A DNA stretch of 39,239 bases from Oligoflexia bacterium (GTDB taxonomy: Bacteria > Bdellovibrionota > Bacteriovoracia > Bacteriovoracales > Bacteriovoracaceae), in NCBI GenBank assembly GCA_015231955.1, contig JADGAN010000047.1, forward strand, positions 1 through 39,239, read 5' to 3'. Both the position numbers and the translations under genes were made by a program. Under the pieces are notes generated by a model. It was not told the origin of the DNA and did no database searches. It was given only the letters and a program-made list of their open reading frames with translations. This document shows positions 24,262-33,734 of this stretch, in pieces. Position 1 is the first letter of the stretch. The number at the start of each line of letters is the position of its first letter.

Positions 24262-27200
24262 ATGAGGAAAATTTTAATTTGGTTTTGTGTTACAGTTTCC
24301 ATGCTAATCACTGCCACCGCCTTTGCAGAGTGGGTGAGTGTGGGGCCACAGTATAAAGGGGCAGGAGGCAATGAACCCAACTATTTTAGTAAACATATAA
24401 ATTCCAAATACTCCTCTTCTTTAGACATCTTTATTCAATCACTAGATATTAAAAAGAGTCAATTAAGTAAGTCCGCTAGTTTTAATAAGAGTAAGTATAG
24501 GAAATCAAAATTTATTGAGCTAGCGATGACTACTAAAGGAGATGAGTATCTTGCAAAAGTTGGATATCCTAGACTACCGGTGATTCGAAAATGGATCGCC
24601 TACTCTGGAAAAAAATCGGAGCTTACAGTTACAGTTAAAAAAGGTGTTTCCAATTTAATCCCACTAAAAGAGTATGATGCTGATGCACTATTTCCGGTGC
24701 AAGCATCAGTGGTGAAAATCCCTGGTGCGTATGCAAAAGCGGCATTTTCGATTGATGAAAAATTTTATGCTTCAGATGAGTTTTATCCAAAAAAAGATTA
24801 TGAAATTTTAGATACTATTTCTATTCGAGGGAAAAAATTAGTATTAGTAGAATATTATCCTTTGAAATACAACCCTTACAGGAAAGAACTTTTAGTGGAA
24901 AATGAAGTCTCCATAAGTCTTGATGTTAAAAAATTCACGAGCAAGGTCGAAAAATCTCCAAGTTTTAATCATTTGATTAATAGCATGAGTTTTAATGAGA
25001 GCACTTATAGTCAAGCAACTTCCTCTACATTTGCTCCTGAGAAATTATTGATGATCGTTGGTAGCAAATATGTAAACCTTCCTTTGCTCAAACAGTATAT
25101 CGCAGTAAAAAATGCCATTGGTTATGAGGTGTCAGTTGTAGATGTTCTCGAGATAGGCAACAGCGATATTGCGATTAGAAATTATATCAAATCTCAAGAA
25201 CAACTTCCTACTTATCTTTTAATTATTGGAGACGTTGCTGATGTGGCCACTCACCAAGGTGTGGCAGGTAGTAATAATCAGGCAACTGATCACTTCTATG
25301 CTTGCGTAGATCAAGTAAGCTATGAGAGCGATATTGGCGGAACCGATCTTTTTGTTAGTAGAATTCCTGTGAATAATGAAGGGGAGTTAAATACTATTTT
25401 ACAGAAGATGATTCGTTATCAAGAGATGAATTTTAGTGATAGCAGCTGGATTAAACGCGTCTCTTGGGTGGCCACAGATGATCGTTATCAAGTGGCAGAG
25501 GCCTCTCATAACTATGTGATCGATAATTATACAGCAGGACTTGCTTATCTTGGTAACTTCCCAAGTGCTGCTAGCGCTGGTGGAGATAAACTGTATGCGA
25601 TTACACATCATGCAGCTACCGCCGATTTATCGCGTATGTTTAATGAAGGCAGAGCGATCATTAATTATAGTGGACATGGTGCTCACACCTATTGGGCCGG
25701 TCCAAGCTTTATGCCCGAAAATGTGAGAGCAGTAAATCATCCCGATGCCCGGCCCTTTGTGATCTCCAATGCATGTATTACCAACTCTTTTGCCATGGAG
25801 GGTGATTGCTTTGGTGAGACTTGGCTAAAGCATGCTGCTGGTGCCTTGAGCTTTTGGGGTGCCTCCAATAATAGCTTATGGGATGAGGATGATATTCTAG
25901 AGAGAGCGATGTACGATTCACTCTATCGTGACCATCGTTACTCCATTGGAGAGATTACCACTACTGCTTTAAATAAGGTGTGGCTCTCCTATGCGGGCGC
26001 AGAGAATGCTCCTTATTATATGGAAATTTATAATGTCACCGGTGACTCCTCGATTAAGCTTTTAACCGAGACCCCTAAAAAGCTTGAAGTAAAAGCTCCA
26101 GAAGTCATTATGCTAGGCCTTGACGATTACACTTTAAGTACACATGCTAGTGCGCTGGTGGTGGCCTCTGTGTTTACGAAAAAAGGGGTAAAAAAGTTTT
26201 ATAGTGATCAGCAAGGATTAATACGTTTACGACTTTCAAGCGAGGAATTAGTTGTTGGGGAAAAGTTACAAATTGCCCTTTATGCTCATAGCTATCTACC
26301 TAAAAGCTTACAAATCCCTGTCGTCGTTAATGATATTGCTTACGTGGGATATGCTGGGCATGAAGTATTGGATGGGGAAAATGGCAAGCTTAATCCTGGA
26401 GAAAAAATTGAGCTGAATTTACAATTAAAAAATGTTGGGAGCAAACCCACCGAAGCTTTTAATGCAGTACTCTTTAGCGAAAATCCTAAAGTGAAAGTGC
26501 TTGCAGGAGAGGTCAGTTTTGAAAATCTTGCACCGGAAGAGGTTGGCGTTTCTTTGCAAAAGGCCACTATAGAGGTAGAGGCCGGCAGTGCTAATGCTAC
26601 AGTTGTTCCTCTCAGTTTGCGTTGGTCATTAGTGGGTGGTAGCTCAGGTACCAGTAGCTTCGAAGAAAAGATCGAAGCTCCTGAAGTTAAACTTTTATCA
26701 GCTGAGTTAGTGGAGACTAGAGGTAATGGTAATGGGCGCTTAGATGCAAACGAAGAGGGTGCCTTGATTTTAAAACTAAAAAATAGTGGAAACTATTCTA
26801 TCAAGAAAGAGTTATCGCAAGTAAGGATCGTAAATAATCCAGGGGGAGCGATTCAGATTCCCACTACTACGCTTGCGCTGGATTCCGATTTGGATGTTGG
26901 AGCATCACAAGAGGTAAAGTTTAATTTATCAGTAGGAGCAGTTGCTGATGGTATCAAGGTAACTTTTTTGACTAATGTTGCAATCCTTGGAGATATTTCT
27001 CAGTCCTATAACTTTGCTTCTGCACTGATGATCGGTGGGCCAGTACAACTCAATTTAACAGCTACTGCTCTTCCTAAAACTATTCCTGACAACGATGAGA
27101 AGGGTATTGTCTCTAGCATAGAGGTTCCTCGCTCGATGATATTAACTAAGGTCTCCGTGCATGTAAAAGTAGAGCATACCTATATTGGTGATTTGGCGAT

Positions 27201-27435
27201 TATGCTTAAATCGCCACAGGGAAAAGAAATCACTCTTCATAATCGCAGTGGAAGCTCCGATAATAATATTGATTGCTGGTATGGCGAAGGTTGCAGAAGT
27301 GCTGCTCCACTGGAAGCGCTGATTGGAGAAAATGCCAAAGGGCGTTTTGAACTTTTTGTAAAAGATGCTGCTGCAACCGATGTAGGAACTTTACAACAAT
27401 TTGAACTTAAACTTGAGGGATATTTAAGAGAGTAA
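24262..27435 (+). CDS. Secreted gingipain-type cysteine peptidase (C25) with a P domain
   Basis: 1057 aa. Signal peptide MRKILIWFCVTVSMLITATA cleaves near FA/EW. I chose the ATG at 24262, preceded by GGAGAGG, over the ATG at 24217. An N-terminal prodomain (about 60-250) leads to the catalytic domain (about 260-600): H472 in NYSGHGAHTYW and C505 in SNACITNSFAMEG, 33 residues apart as in RgpB (H211/C244). Ig-like repeats (about 690-910) include RGNGNGRLDANEEGALILKL. The C-terminal 140 residues are a proprotein-convertase P domain (IPDNDEKGIVSSIEVPRSMI, HTYIGDLAIMLKSPQGKEIT). There is no type IX secretion C-terminal sorting domain, so export is probably Sec plus some other route. The P1 preference cannot be read. 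Confidence 0.92.
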   Translation: MRKILIWFCVTVSMLITATAFAEWVSVGPQYKGAGGNEPNYFSKHINSKYSSSLDIFIQSLDIKKSQLSKSASFNKSKYRKSKFIELAMTTKGDEYLAKVGYPRLPVIRKWIAYSGKKSELTVTVKKGVSNLIPLKEYDADALFPVQASVVKIPGAYAKAAFSIDEKFYASDEFYPKKDYEILDTISIRGKKLVLVEYYPLKYNPYRKELLVENEVSISLDVKKFTSKVEKSPSFNHLINSMSFNESTYSQATSSTFAPEKLLMIVGSKYVNLPLLKQYIAVKNAIGYEVSVVDVLEIGNSDIAIRNYIKSQEQLPTYLLIIGDVADVATHQGVAGSNNQATDHFYACVDQVSYESDIGGTDLFVSRIPVNNEGELNTILQKMIRYQEMNFSDSSWIKRVSWVATDDRYQVAEASHNYVIDNYTAGLAYLGNFPSAASAGGDKLYAITHHAATADLSRMFNEGRAIINYSGHGAHTYWAGPSFMPENVRAVNHPDARPFVISNACITNSFAMEGDCFGETWLKHAAGALSFWGASNNSLWDEDDILERAMYDSLYRDHRYSIGEITTTALNKVWLSYAGAENAPYYMEIYNVTGDSSIKLLTETPKKLEVKAPEVIMLGLDDYTLSTHASALVVASVFTKKGVKKFYSDQQGLIRLRLSSEELVVGEKLQIALYAHSYLPKSLQIPVVVNDIAYVGYAGHEVLDGENGKLNPGEKIELNLQLKNVGSKPTEAFNAVLFSENPKVKVLAGEVSFENLAPEEVGVSLQKATIEVEAGSANATVVPLSLRWSLVGGSSGTSSFEEKIEAPEVKLLSAELVETRGNGNGRLDANEEGALILKLKNSGNYSIKKELSQVRIVNNPGGAIQIPTTTLALDSDLDVGASQEVKFNLSVGAVADGIKVTFLTNVAILGDISQSYNFASALMIGGPVQLNLTATALPKTIPDNDEKGIVSSIEVPRSMILTKVSVHVKVEHTYIGDLAIMLKSPQGKEITLHNRSGSSDNNIDCWYGEGCRSAAPLEALIGENAKGRFELFVKDAAATDVGTLQQFELKLEGYLRE

Positions 27436-27457
27436 ATATTGCAAGGAGAGTGGTTCT

Positions 27458-28171
27458 ATGATGAGTTTTCGTCGAGCACACGAACGAGGATCTTTTGATT
27501 ATGGGTGGCTTAAAATTTTTAGCACCTTTAGCTTTGGGGAGTATCAAGATCCACGTTTTACAGGAGTGGGTGCACTTAAGGCGATTAATGAGTGTACTCT
27601 TAAGGGCGGCAGCTCTTTTTCCAATCATACTCATCGTGATGTTGAACTACTCACCTATGTTGTTGATGGCAGTATTGAGATTAAAGAGAGTTCTGGCCGT
27701 GGGCATGTCATTCGCTCTGGTGAGATTCATTATCTTGGTGCAGGTAGTGGTGTTTCTCATGCTGAAGCAAATTTTTCTAAAAAAGAGGATGCTACGATTT
27801 TACAAATGTGGATTACTCCAGAAAAGAGTGGACTTGCTCCGGCCAATAATTTTGTCTCGTTGTTAGATGCCAGAGGTGGTAATCCGGCCAACGATCAATG
27901 GAAGCTGGTTGCCTCCTATGATGGCCACGAGAGCTCTATGGTGATTCGCCAACACCTCTCCGTCTATATCTCACGACTGCACCAAGGCGAAGCGATAGAG
28001 TATGTTGCCGGTGCAGACCGTCGCCTCTATATGCATGTTGTGCGTGGGCAAGTTAATGTTAATGGAAATAATTTGGCAGAGGGAGATGGTGTTTCCATCA
28101 CCAAAGATCGCCAGTTTTCTATCATGGCCTTGCAAAATCGAACAGAATTTTTCTTTTTAGACATGCGATAG
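27458..28171 (+). CDS. Pirin-family cupin protein (YhaK-like)
   Basis: 237 aa. Two cupin folds. The metal-binding set of pirins is visible as SNHTHRDVELLTYVVDGSIE and later AGSGVSHAEANFS, with ILQMWITPEKSGLAP as the next conserved block and RRLYMHVVRGQVNVNGN in the second fold. Pirins bind iron and some are quercetinases or redox-sensing regulators. It starts 22 bases after the peptidase stop with AAGGAGAG ahead of the ATG, so it may ride on the same transcript. The intact ligand pattern suggests an active metal site. Confidence 0.88.
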   Translation: MMSFRRAHERGSFDYGWLKIFSTFSFGEYQDPRFTGVGALKAINECTLKGGSSFSNHTHRDVELLTYVVDGSIEIKESSGRGHVIRSGEIHYLGAGSGVSHAEANFSKKEDATILQMWITPEKSGLAPANNFVSLLDARGGNPANDQWKLVASYDGHESSMVIRQHLSVYISRLHQGEAIEYVAGADRRLYMHVVRGQVNVNGNNLAEGDGVSITKDRQFSIMALQNRTEFFFLDMR

Positions 28172-28196
28172 CTGATAAGGCGGGTAAGCGCCTATT

Positions 28197-28646
28197 CTAC
28201 TTTTCTGCTTTAAGAATAAAGAGCGTCAGCCTGGCAATGGCAAAAAGTTCCTGTTTTTGGTTAGTAAGTTTAATTTCAAAAATATGGGTACTCTTTCCAA
28301 TATGGCAGGCACTGGCCGTGGCATAGGCATGGTCGCCGACGATCAGTGGTCTAATGTGGTTGATATTTAACTCTAATCCCACAGGGGATTCTTTGGCCAG
28401 ATCTTCTATCACTAAAGCAGAGGCCACAGAGGCCACACTTTCTGCTAAGAGCGCACTGACACCGCCATGAAGAGCGCCACCTGGTCGAGTATGCTCTTTG
28501 CCTACCTCCATTGTAGCAGTGAGCTCAGTATCACTAATGGCGATGAAACGAAGCTTAAGATATTGTAAGGCACCTTTGCTGGCATAGTTTTGGTTTAAGT
28601 AAGTAAGCGCTTGTTCTTGTCGTTGGTTATATTTTTTCAAGGGCAT
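28197..28646 (-). CDS. Hotdog-fold thioesterase (PaaI/YbgC-like)
   Basis: 149 aa. The key block is GGALHGGVSALLAESVASVA, with the HGG-x-x-x-x-x-x-E/D catalytic pattern of the PaaI hotdog thioesterases, followed by NINHIRPLIVGDHAYATAS and the last strand ARLTLFIL. It hydrolyses acyl-CoA, probably aromatic or other small acyl groups; the substrate is not evident. Its start is five bases after the stop of the large hybrid kinase, so it is the final gene of the phosphorelay operon, although the function looks unrelated. It converges with pirin. Confidence 0.9.
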   Translation of the reverse strand: MPLKKYNQRQEQALTYLNQNYASKGALQYLKLRFIAISDTELTATMEVGKEHTRPGGALHGGVSALLAESVASVASALVIEDLAKESPVGLELNINHIRPLIVGDHAYATASACHIGKSTHIFEIKLTNQKQELFAIARLTLFILKAEK

Positions 28647-28651
28647 AAGTA

Positions 28652-31600
28652 TTAACAGGCCTTTTCTAGAGGAACAGTTAGTTTTAAAATCTCTTGCAAA
28701 AGATCATTCTTCTTAATCGGTTTTGCAAGGTACGATGTGCAACCAGCGGCAACACATTTTTCATACTCTCCCTTCATGGCATGAGCAGTGAGTGCAATAA
28801 TAGGAGTTGCTTTTTTGTTCATCGCCTTTTCATGGAGGCGGATCTCCTGGGTTGCGGTGAGTCCATCCATGATGGGCATTTGTACATCCATTAAGATGAG
28901 GTCGTAGGGTTTGGATTTTGCCATCTCAAGTGCGTTAGCGCCATTTTCTGCCACATCGATGGTGTAAGGAAGCTTTTTAAAAAAGATTTTAATGAGGTTG
29001 CGATTGTCTTCACTATCATCGACTAGTAATATTGTCAGGGGGATGCTGCTTGCCATATTCTCTACATTTTGGGGAGCAGTGCTCGCTTTATTTATAGGGA
29101 GCAGAGAGGAGCTCTCTTTAAAAGGAATGGTAAAGGAGAAGGTCGAGCCTTTTCCCTCTTCGCCGCTGGAGAAAAGAGTAATCGTACCACCCATCAGTTC
29201 TGTTAATTTTTTGGAAATGTAAAGCCCTAGTCCAAACCCTTCATATTTACGTGTGACAGTTGCATCAATTTGACCAAAACGGGAGAAAAGCTCCGCTTGC
29301 TTTTCTAAGGGAATACCCATTCCACTATCGATGACAGAAATGGTAATAAAATTGCTGTCACTCTTCGCAGAGATCTTGATAAAACCTTGATGAGTAAATT
29401 TAATAGCGTTGTTGATAAGGTTGATAAGAATCTGTTTGATGCGAAATTGATCACCGATGAGGGGATGACTTAGTATGGGATCGATTTCTACCTCTAGTTT
29501 TAAGTGTTTGGCCTTGATCTTGGTAAAGAGCATCGTGGTAACTTCGTCCAAGAGAGCAGCAAGATTAAAGGGGGCAACTTCAATATCAAGTACACCTATC
29601 TCCATCTTGGAAACTTCTAGCGTGTTGTTGAGAAGAGTGAGCAGTGTATCTCCCGATTTTAAAATGGTGTGTAAATGTAACTGCTGTTCGCTATTTAAAT
29701 TGCTTGTCAGCAACACCTCGGTAAGTCCTAAGATGGAGTTGAGTGGGGTGCGGATCTCATGACTAATATTGGAGAAAAATTCTGTCTTGGTGATGTTGGC
29801 ACGAATCGCCTCTTCGCGACTTTTTTCAAGAGATTGGATAAACTTTTGCCGTTCAACAATTTTCCAAACCGCATCCATGAGCAGGGTGAGTTGTCTAGCA
29901 TCGGAAAAGTTATAAGCTTCTATTTTATTGCCGACACCAATAACTGCTGTCACTTTATTATCAATAATCACAGGAAGTGAAAGCATACGCTTAATTTGTA
30001 AATGATCGCTAGGATACTTTCTTGGTAAGCGTTTAGAGTCTTCTAAGAAATTGTTATAGATGATGGTATCACGTTTAGCTACCACATCTTTCCAATGGCC
30101 AACAGAGGCCATGGCATTGAGATCATTACGTTCAAGAACTGCACACTCGTTTAAAACATTTTTGGACCAGGAGCAGATTTGAAAACTGTTTTTATTCTCA
30201 TCATAGAGGTAGATAAAACCCACTTCACTGCTAGTTAGTCGAATGGCCTCTTCTAAGGTGAAGTCAAAAAGCTCTTGAGAAGATTTAGATTTTTGCTGGC
30301 CGATGTGTAAAATACTCTCTAACCTTGCTTCGTTGAGACCATTTTCCTCCTCCATGCGTTTATTAAGAGTGATGTTTTCTATCGCTCCAATATAGCAATC
30401 GACTTTTTGTAAAACATTCCTAACACTATTGATAGTGATTTTAAGCCAGAGTGGATCGCCATTTTTCCTCAGGAATTTTTTTTCAGTGATAAAAGTATCC
30501 CCATGAATTTCGCGAATTAAAGGAACCAGAGAGCTTGCAGTTAGGCACTGTAGAGTATGGAAAAAACCACAATTTCCTAGTGTACAAGTGTTGCACTCAA
30601 GGATTGCTTGGAAGGCGGGATTGGTCATTTTAATGGTGCCATCGGCGGATGCCAAGAGCATGCCCATTGTAGCGTTATTGAAGATAAGTCCCAATTTCCT
30701 TTCCTGTTCTTGGAGGTCATTTTCAATCTGTTTATAGGAGGAGATATCTTCTAACATTGTTGCTAGTAATAGTTCATCAATCTCACTGATCCACTCCCCA
30801 CGATGCTTAATCCAAGTATAGCGACCATCGTGTTTTTTGATTAGATACTGAAGCTCAATATTTTTTTTATGGAGAAAAGAGTTAAAGAAGGCATCATCAA
30901 CCACCTCTTTAAACATGGGATGGACAAGATGGAGGAACTCCTTATGGTTTTTTGCAAACTCTTGAGTCGTGTACCCTAATATCAGGGGAAGTGGCCCTTT
31001 TATTTCAACCAACGTACCCTTTTTATCATAGTAGAGAGCAACTTGTTTAGAAGCACTGATAATCGATTCAATCTTGCTGGTGGTGAGGATAATATGCTTT
31101 TGGAGATCGTGATTTCTCAGTTTAAAGACAAAATAGGCAAGTAAGAGTGCAAAGAGCAAACAGAGTGAAAGCAAAGGAGTTACTGTTTTTGAAAGGATGA
31201 TGTTTTTAATTTTAGGATAATCGTATTCGGCAATAAAGTAAGCGACACCCACCCCATGAAAAGTGATAGGAGTCGATAAAAAAGGAGTGAAATGCTGATT
31301 GATGAACTTGGTAATCGGCAGGAAGTTGCCTGATTTTAACGTTGTAGTAAATTTTTGTGATAAGGGATAGATATCAGTAGAGGCAATCTCGTTAAAGTGA
31401 AGATCGGTAATATAAAAATGGTTATAGTGTTCATTAGCGACTTTAAGAAGCATCAGCTCTTGCTCTAGGGAGTTTAGTGCCTGCTGCTCTCCTTTTTGTG
31501 CTAACTCTAGTGCTGGTTTGGGAATTAGATCGGCAAAATCAATCGTGCGGTTTTGTAAAGATTTGATGAATTCCATATAATAGGAGGAGAGATGCCAATG

Positions 31601-32260
31601 GGTAATGGCGATACCACTAAAGTAGAGTAGGGCGAATCCTATGACAAAGTAGCGCTCAGGATGGATGCTAAAGTATTGCTTCCATAGTATGTGAACAATA
31701 GAGAGTATAACAAGAGATTGTAATATGTCTAGTGAGCTTGAGAGCAGGTCTCCACTTATGCTATAAGCAGGGATAGAGAGGGGTTCTAGTAAAATGGTAA
31801 GTGAGAGTAGTAAGGCAAGAGGTGTGGAAGAGCGCTTCAGCGCTAAAAAAGCGAGTCCAGCAACCACGAAAGTTGCAGGGACAAGTGCATAATGGGGAGA
31901 GCGAAAAAAAAGTAGCAGTGAAAATATAATAATGATGGGGTAGATAATAAAACTAAGCAGCGATTGTTTAAAGAGTTTTTTTCGTGCATATTCGGTGATG
32001 ATGAAAAAAGAGGTGGTTTGAAAGAGGAAATGAAGTGTGACTATAGGGGAAGTATGGCCATCACTGGCAAAGATAAACTCTAAAAAAAGGTGTGCAGCGT
32101 GCATGAGAGAAAAAAAGGAGATACCGCCCCAGGGGAGATAAATTTTTTGTTTACTATCTTCGCTAGAGAGTAAAAAGGTAATGGCCGAAAGTATCAGCAG
32201 TGCGATCCCGTGAAGGAAAGAGATATAGATGTTGATTGAGGATAAGAAGACTTCATTCAT
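28652..32260 (-). CDS. Large hybrid histidine kinase (membrane sensor, 2 PAS, GAF, HisKA, HATPase, REC)
   Basis: 1202 aa. Several N-terminal helices lie in residues 10-230, then an extracytoplasmic segment (about 230-360) and another helix near 361-382 (LLSLCLLFALLLAYFVFKL). PAS1 is about 395-510 and PAS2 about 520-650. GAF (about 665-810) contains RMLSLPVIIDNKVTAVIGVG. HisKA has H834 in NISHEIRTPLNSILGL, and the HATPase has VIDSGMGIPLEKQAELFSRF and FGLGLYISKKL. The receiver has D1125 in LILMDVQMPIMDG. PAS2 carries a Cys cluster, C556-x2-C559-x4-C564-x7-C572. There is no Hpt domain; a separate Hpt protein heads the operon. AAGGG precedes the ATG by eight bases. Confidence 0.94.
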   Translation of the reverse strand: MNEVFLSSINIYISFLHGIALLILSAITFLLSSEDSKQKIYLPWGGISFFSLMHAAHLFLEFIFASDGHTSPIVTLHFLFQTTSFFIITEYARKKLFKQSLLSFIIYPIIIIFSLLLFFRSPHYALVPATFVVAGLAFLALKRSSTPLALLLSLTILLEPLSIPAYSISGDLLSSSLDILQSLVILSIVHILWKQYFSIHPERYFVIGFALLYFSGIAITHWHLSSYYMEFIKSLQNRTIDFADLIPKPALELAQKGEQQALNSLEQELMLLKVANEHYNHFYITDLHFNEIASTDIYPLSQKFTTTLKSGNFLPITKFINQHFTPFLSTPITFHGVGVAYFIAEYDYPKIKNIILSKTVTPLLSLCLLFALLLAYFVFKLRNHDLQKHIILTTSKIESIISASKQVALYYDKKGTLVEIKGPLPLILGYTTQEFAKNHKEFLHLVHPMFKEVVDDAFFNSFLHKKNIELQYLIKKHDGRYTWIKHRGEWISEIDELLLATMLEDISSYKQIENDLQEQERKLGLIFNNATMGMLLASADGTIKMTNPAFQAILECNTCTLGNCGFFHTLQCLTASSLVPLIREIHGDTFITEKKFLRKNGDPLWLKITINSVRNVLQKVDCYIGAIENITLNKRMEEENGLNEARLESILHIGQQKSKSSQELFDFTLEEAIRLTSSEVGFIYLYDENKNSFQICSWSKNVLNECAVLERNDLNAMASVGHWKDVVAKRDTIIYNNFLEDSKRLPRKYPSDHLQIKRMLSLPVIIDNKVTAVIGVGNKIEAYNFSDARQLTLLMDAVWKIVERQKFIQSLEKSREEAIRANITKTEFFSNISHEIRTPLNSILGLTEVLLTSNLNSEQQLHLHTILKSGDTLLTLLNNTLEVSKMEIGVLDIEVAPFNLAALLDEVTTMLFTKIKAKHLKLEVEIDPILSHPLIGDQFRIKQILINLINNAIKFTHQGFIKISAKSDSNFITISVIDSGMGIPLEKQAELFSRFGQIDATVTRKYEGFGLGLYISKKLTELMGGTITLFSSGEEGKGSTFSFTIPFKESSSLLPINKASTAPQNVENMASSIPLTILLVDDSEDNRNLIKIFFKKLPYTIDVAENGANALEMAKSKPYDLILMDVQMPIMDGLTATQEIRLHEKAMNKKATPIIALTAHAMKGEYEKCVAAGCTSYLAKPIKKNDLLQEILKLTVPLEKAC

Positions 32261-32294
32261 GAAGTTTACCCTTGGTTACGGTTACGCTCAGTGG

Positions 32295-33011
32295 TTATGG
32301 TGTGTTTTTATTGGCAATCCAGGAGCGAATGTAGTTTTGGATTTTAGGATCATCGTTGTCAAATTCTAAGAATAGCTCATATTGATCAGGAGCAGAGATA
32401 GAGACATCGGAAACGTGTAAATTTAATTGGGAGGTTTTTCCGGTGATCTCTTTTAAAATGGCCCCATCGATATTGACGTAGCTGCCTTTGGCAATATAGA
32501 AGGGTGCTTTAAGGGTGATACCATCCTCTGAAACTTTAGAAACTGTTAGAGGAAGTGAGATGGAGCTTTGAGAGAGGTCACTGGGAACTCGGACAAAATC
32601 TTGATCGACATCTTCATTTTTGATATGCAGAAAGTGGCAGATTTTATTTTGAAAGATAAAATCATCTAAGGGTTTAGAGAGATAATCGCTAGCACCAATA
32701 TCTAAGGCCCCGATGATATATTTTAGATCTCTAAATTTGGAAAAAATGATCAGTGGAATGGTGCTTTCATGTTTTAGGCGAAGCAATTTAATGAGCTTAT
32801 GGCCACCAATGTTATATTTTCCTATTTGCAAGTCAATAAGGCAAAGATCGGGATTTTCACTTTCAAAGAGGTTTAGAAAAAGTTTGGGATCAGTGGTGAT
32901 GGAGAAGGTGAGGGGCAACTTTTGAAGTGCTCTTTGCAAAATGTAGTTGAATTCACTATCATCATCCAAGGTTAAAACATGAGGAATGAATTTTCCATTA
33001 ACTCTTTTCAT
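32295..33011 (-). CDS. Response regulator with PilZ-like C-terminal domain (second copy)
   Basis: 238 aa from the ATG at 33009-33011 (MKRVNGKF); the frame is open to 33164 but those 51 codons overlap the preceding gene. The receiver is VLTLDDDSEFNYILQRALQ, with phosphorylatable D60 in LCLIDLQIGKYN and the Lys switch in ASDYLSKPLDD. Residues about 145-238 are beta strands (GITLKAPFYIAKGSYVNIDG, LFLEFDNDDPKIQNYIRSWI) resembling PilZ, but the c-di-GMP signatures RxxxR and DxSxxG are absent. It overlaps the upstream regulator by 14 bases, with GGAG near the start. It is probably an output or sink of the relay. Confidence 0.85.
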   Translation of the reverse strand: MKRVNGKFIPHVLTLDDDSEFNYILQRALQKLPLTFSITTDPKLFLNLFESENPDLCLIDLQIGKYNIGGHKLIKLLRLKHESTIPLIIFSKFRDLKYIIGALDIGASDYLSKPLDDFIFQNKICHFLHIKNEDVDQDFVRVPSDLSQSSISLPLTVSKVSEDGITLKAPFYIAKGSYVNIDGAILKEITGKTSQLNLHVSDVSISAPDQYELFLEFDNDDPKIQNYIRSWIANKNTP

Positions 33012-33699
33012 TGGCACTCCATTGGTTTCGAAGGGTGCGAATCGTTTGGGCAGAGGCCTCGGAAAGGCCAAGGATGGTGCAAATAGTATCGTATTCACCA
33101 ATACTAACATAGCGTCCAATCTCAGCGGTTTGCACACTATCACAAGGAATATCATACTTTCCAAAGAGGTTGCTTGAAATCGCTATCTTCTGTGCCATAT
33201 TGAATTTGATCGCTGCTCGGAGCACACAAGAGGTTTCATTAATTTTAATGAGGTTGACCTCTGTTGAAAGAACAGCAGAAGGAAGCTTGTCTGGAGGAAA
33301 GTTGTAGCTAATCATCACATCGTTTAAGAGTGTCTTCCGAATTTTTTGAATTAAAATAGTTTGTTTGATGGGTTTAGCAACAAAGGCCGCGGCCCCTAAT
33401 TCGCTGACTTCGGTAATGGTTTCCTTATAGCTAAAAGCAGAGCAAACAATAATGGGAATGTTGGCAAATTGACTTCTATTTTGCTGCTGGAGTTCAATAA
33501 ACAAGCGGCCGTTTTCATTTCGCAAATTTAAATCTAAAATAATCAAGTGGGGAGTATGCTTCTTAAGCAACTCTAGCGATTCGGAAATGGAGGCAACTTC
33601 ATAGGAGATAATTCCTATCCCAGCAAGAATTTTTTTTAAAATCGATCGAAAGTCGGGATCATCATCGATAATTAAACAAGTTTTACCTTTGAGTGACAT
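32998..33699 (-). CDS. Response regulator with PilZ-like C-terminal domain (first copy)
   Basis: 233 aa. The receiver is CLIIDDDPDFRSILKKILAG, with acceptor D56 in LIILDLNLRNENG, the switch Ser in VCSAFSYKE and the Lys in AAFVAKPIKQ. The C-terminal part (about 130-225) has strands LIKINETSCVLRAAIKFNMA and a closing ICTILGLSEASAQTIRTLRN. It parallels the second copy, so the pair looks like an ancient tandem duplication that has diverged. No DNA-binding helix-turn-helix is seen. AAGGAG is 11 bases before the ATG. The gene follows the Hpt gene by 35 bases. Confidence 0.85.
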   Translation of the reverse strand: MSLKGKTCLIIDDDPDFRSILKKILAGIGIISYEVASISESLELLKKHTPHLIILDLNLRNENGRLFIELQQQNRSQFANIPIIVCSAFSYKETITEVSELGAAAFVAKPIKQTILIQKIRKTLLNDVMISYNFPPDKLPSAVLSTEVNLIKINETSCVLRAAIKFNMAQKIAISSNLFGKYDIPCDSVQTAEIGRYVSIGEYDTICTILGLSEASAQTIRTLRNQWSANEKS

Positions 33700-33734
33700 G
33701 AGTACATATTCTCCTTACCGGTGGTATCGCATGT

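Noticed and set aside
28178-28193. AGGCG-6-CGCCT hairpin between pirin and thioesterase as a terminator
   Set aside because: Only five pairs and no T run directly after the stem on either strand; too weak to call.
32295-33699. c-di-GMP-binding PilZ effectors
   Set aside because: RxxxR and DxSxxG are absent in both C-terminal domains, so ligand binding is not claimed.
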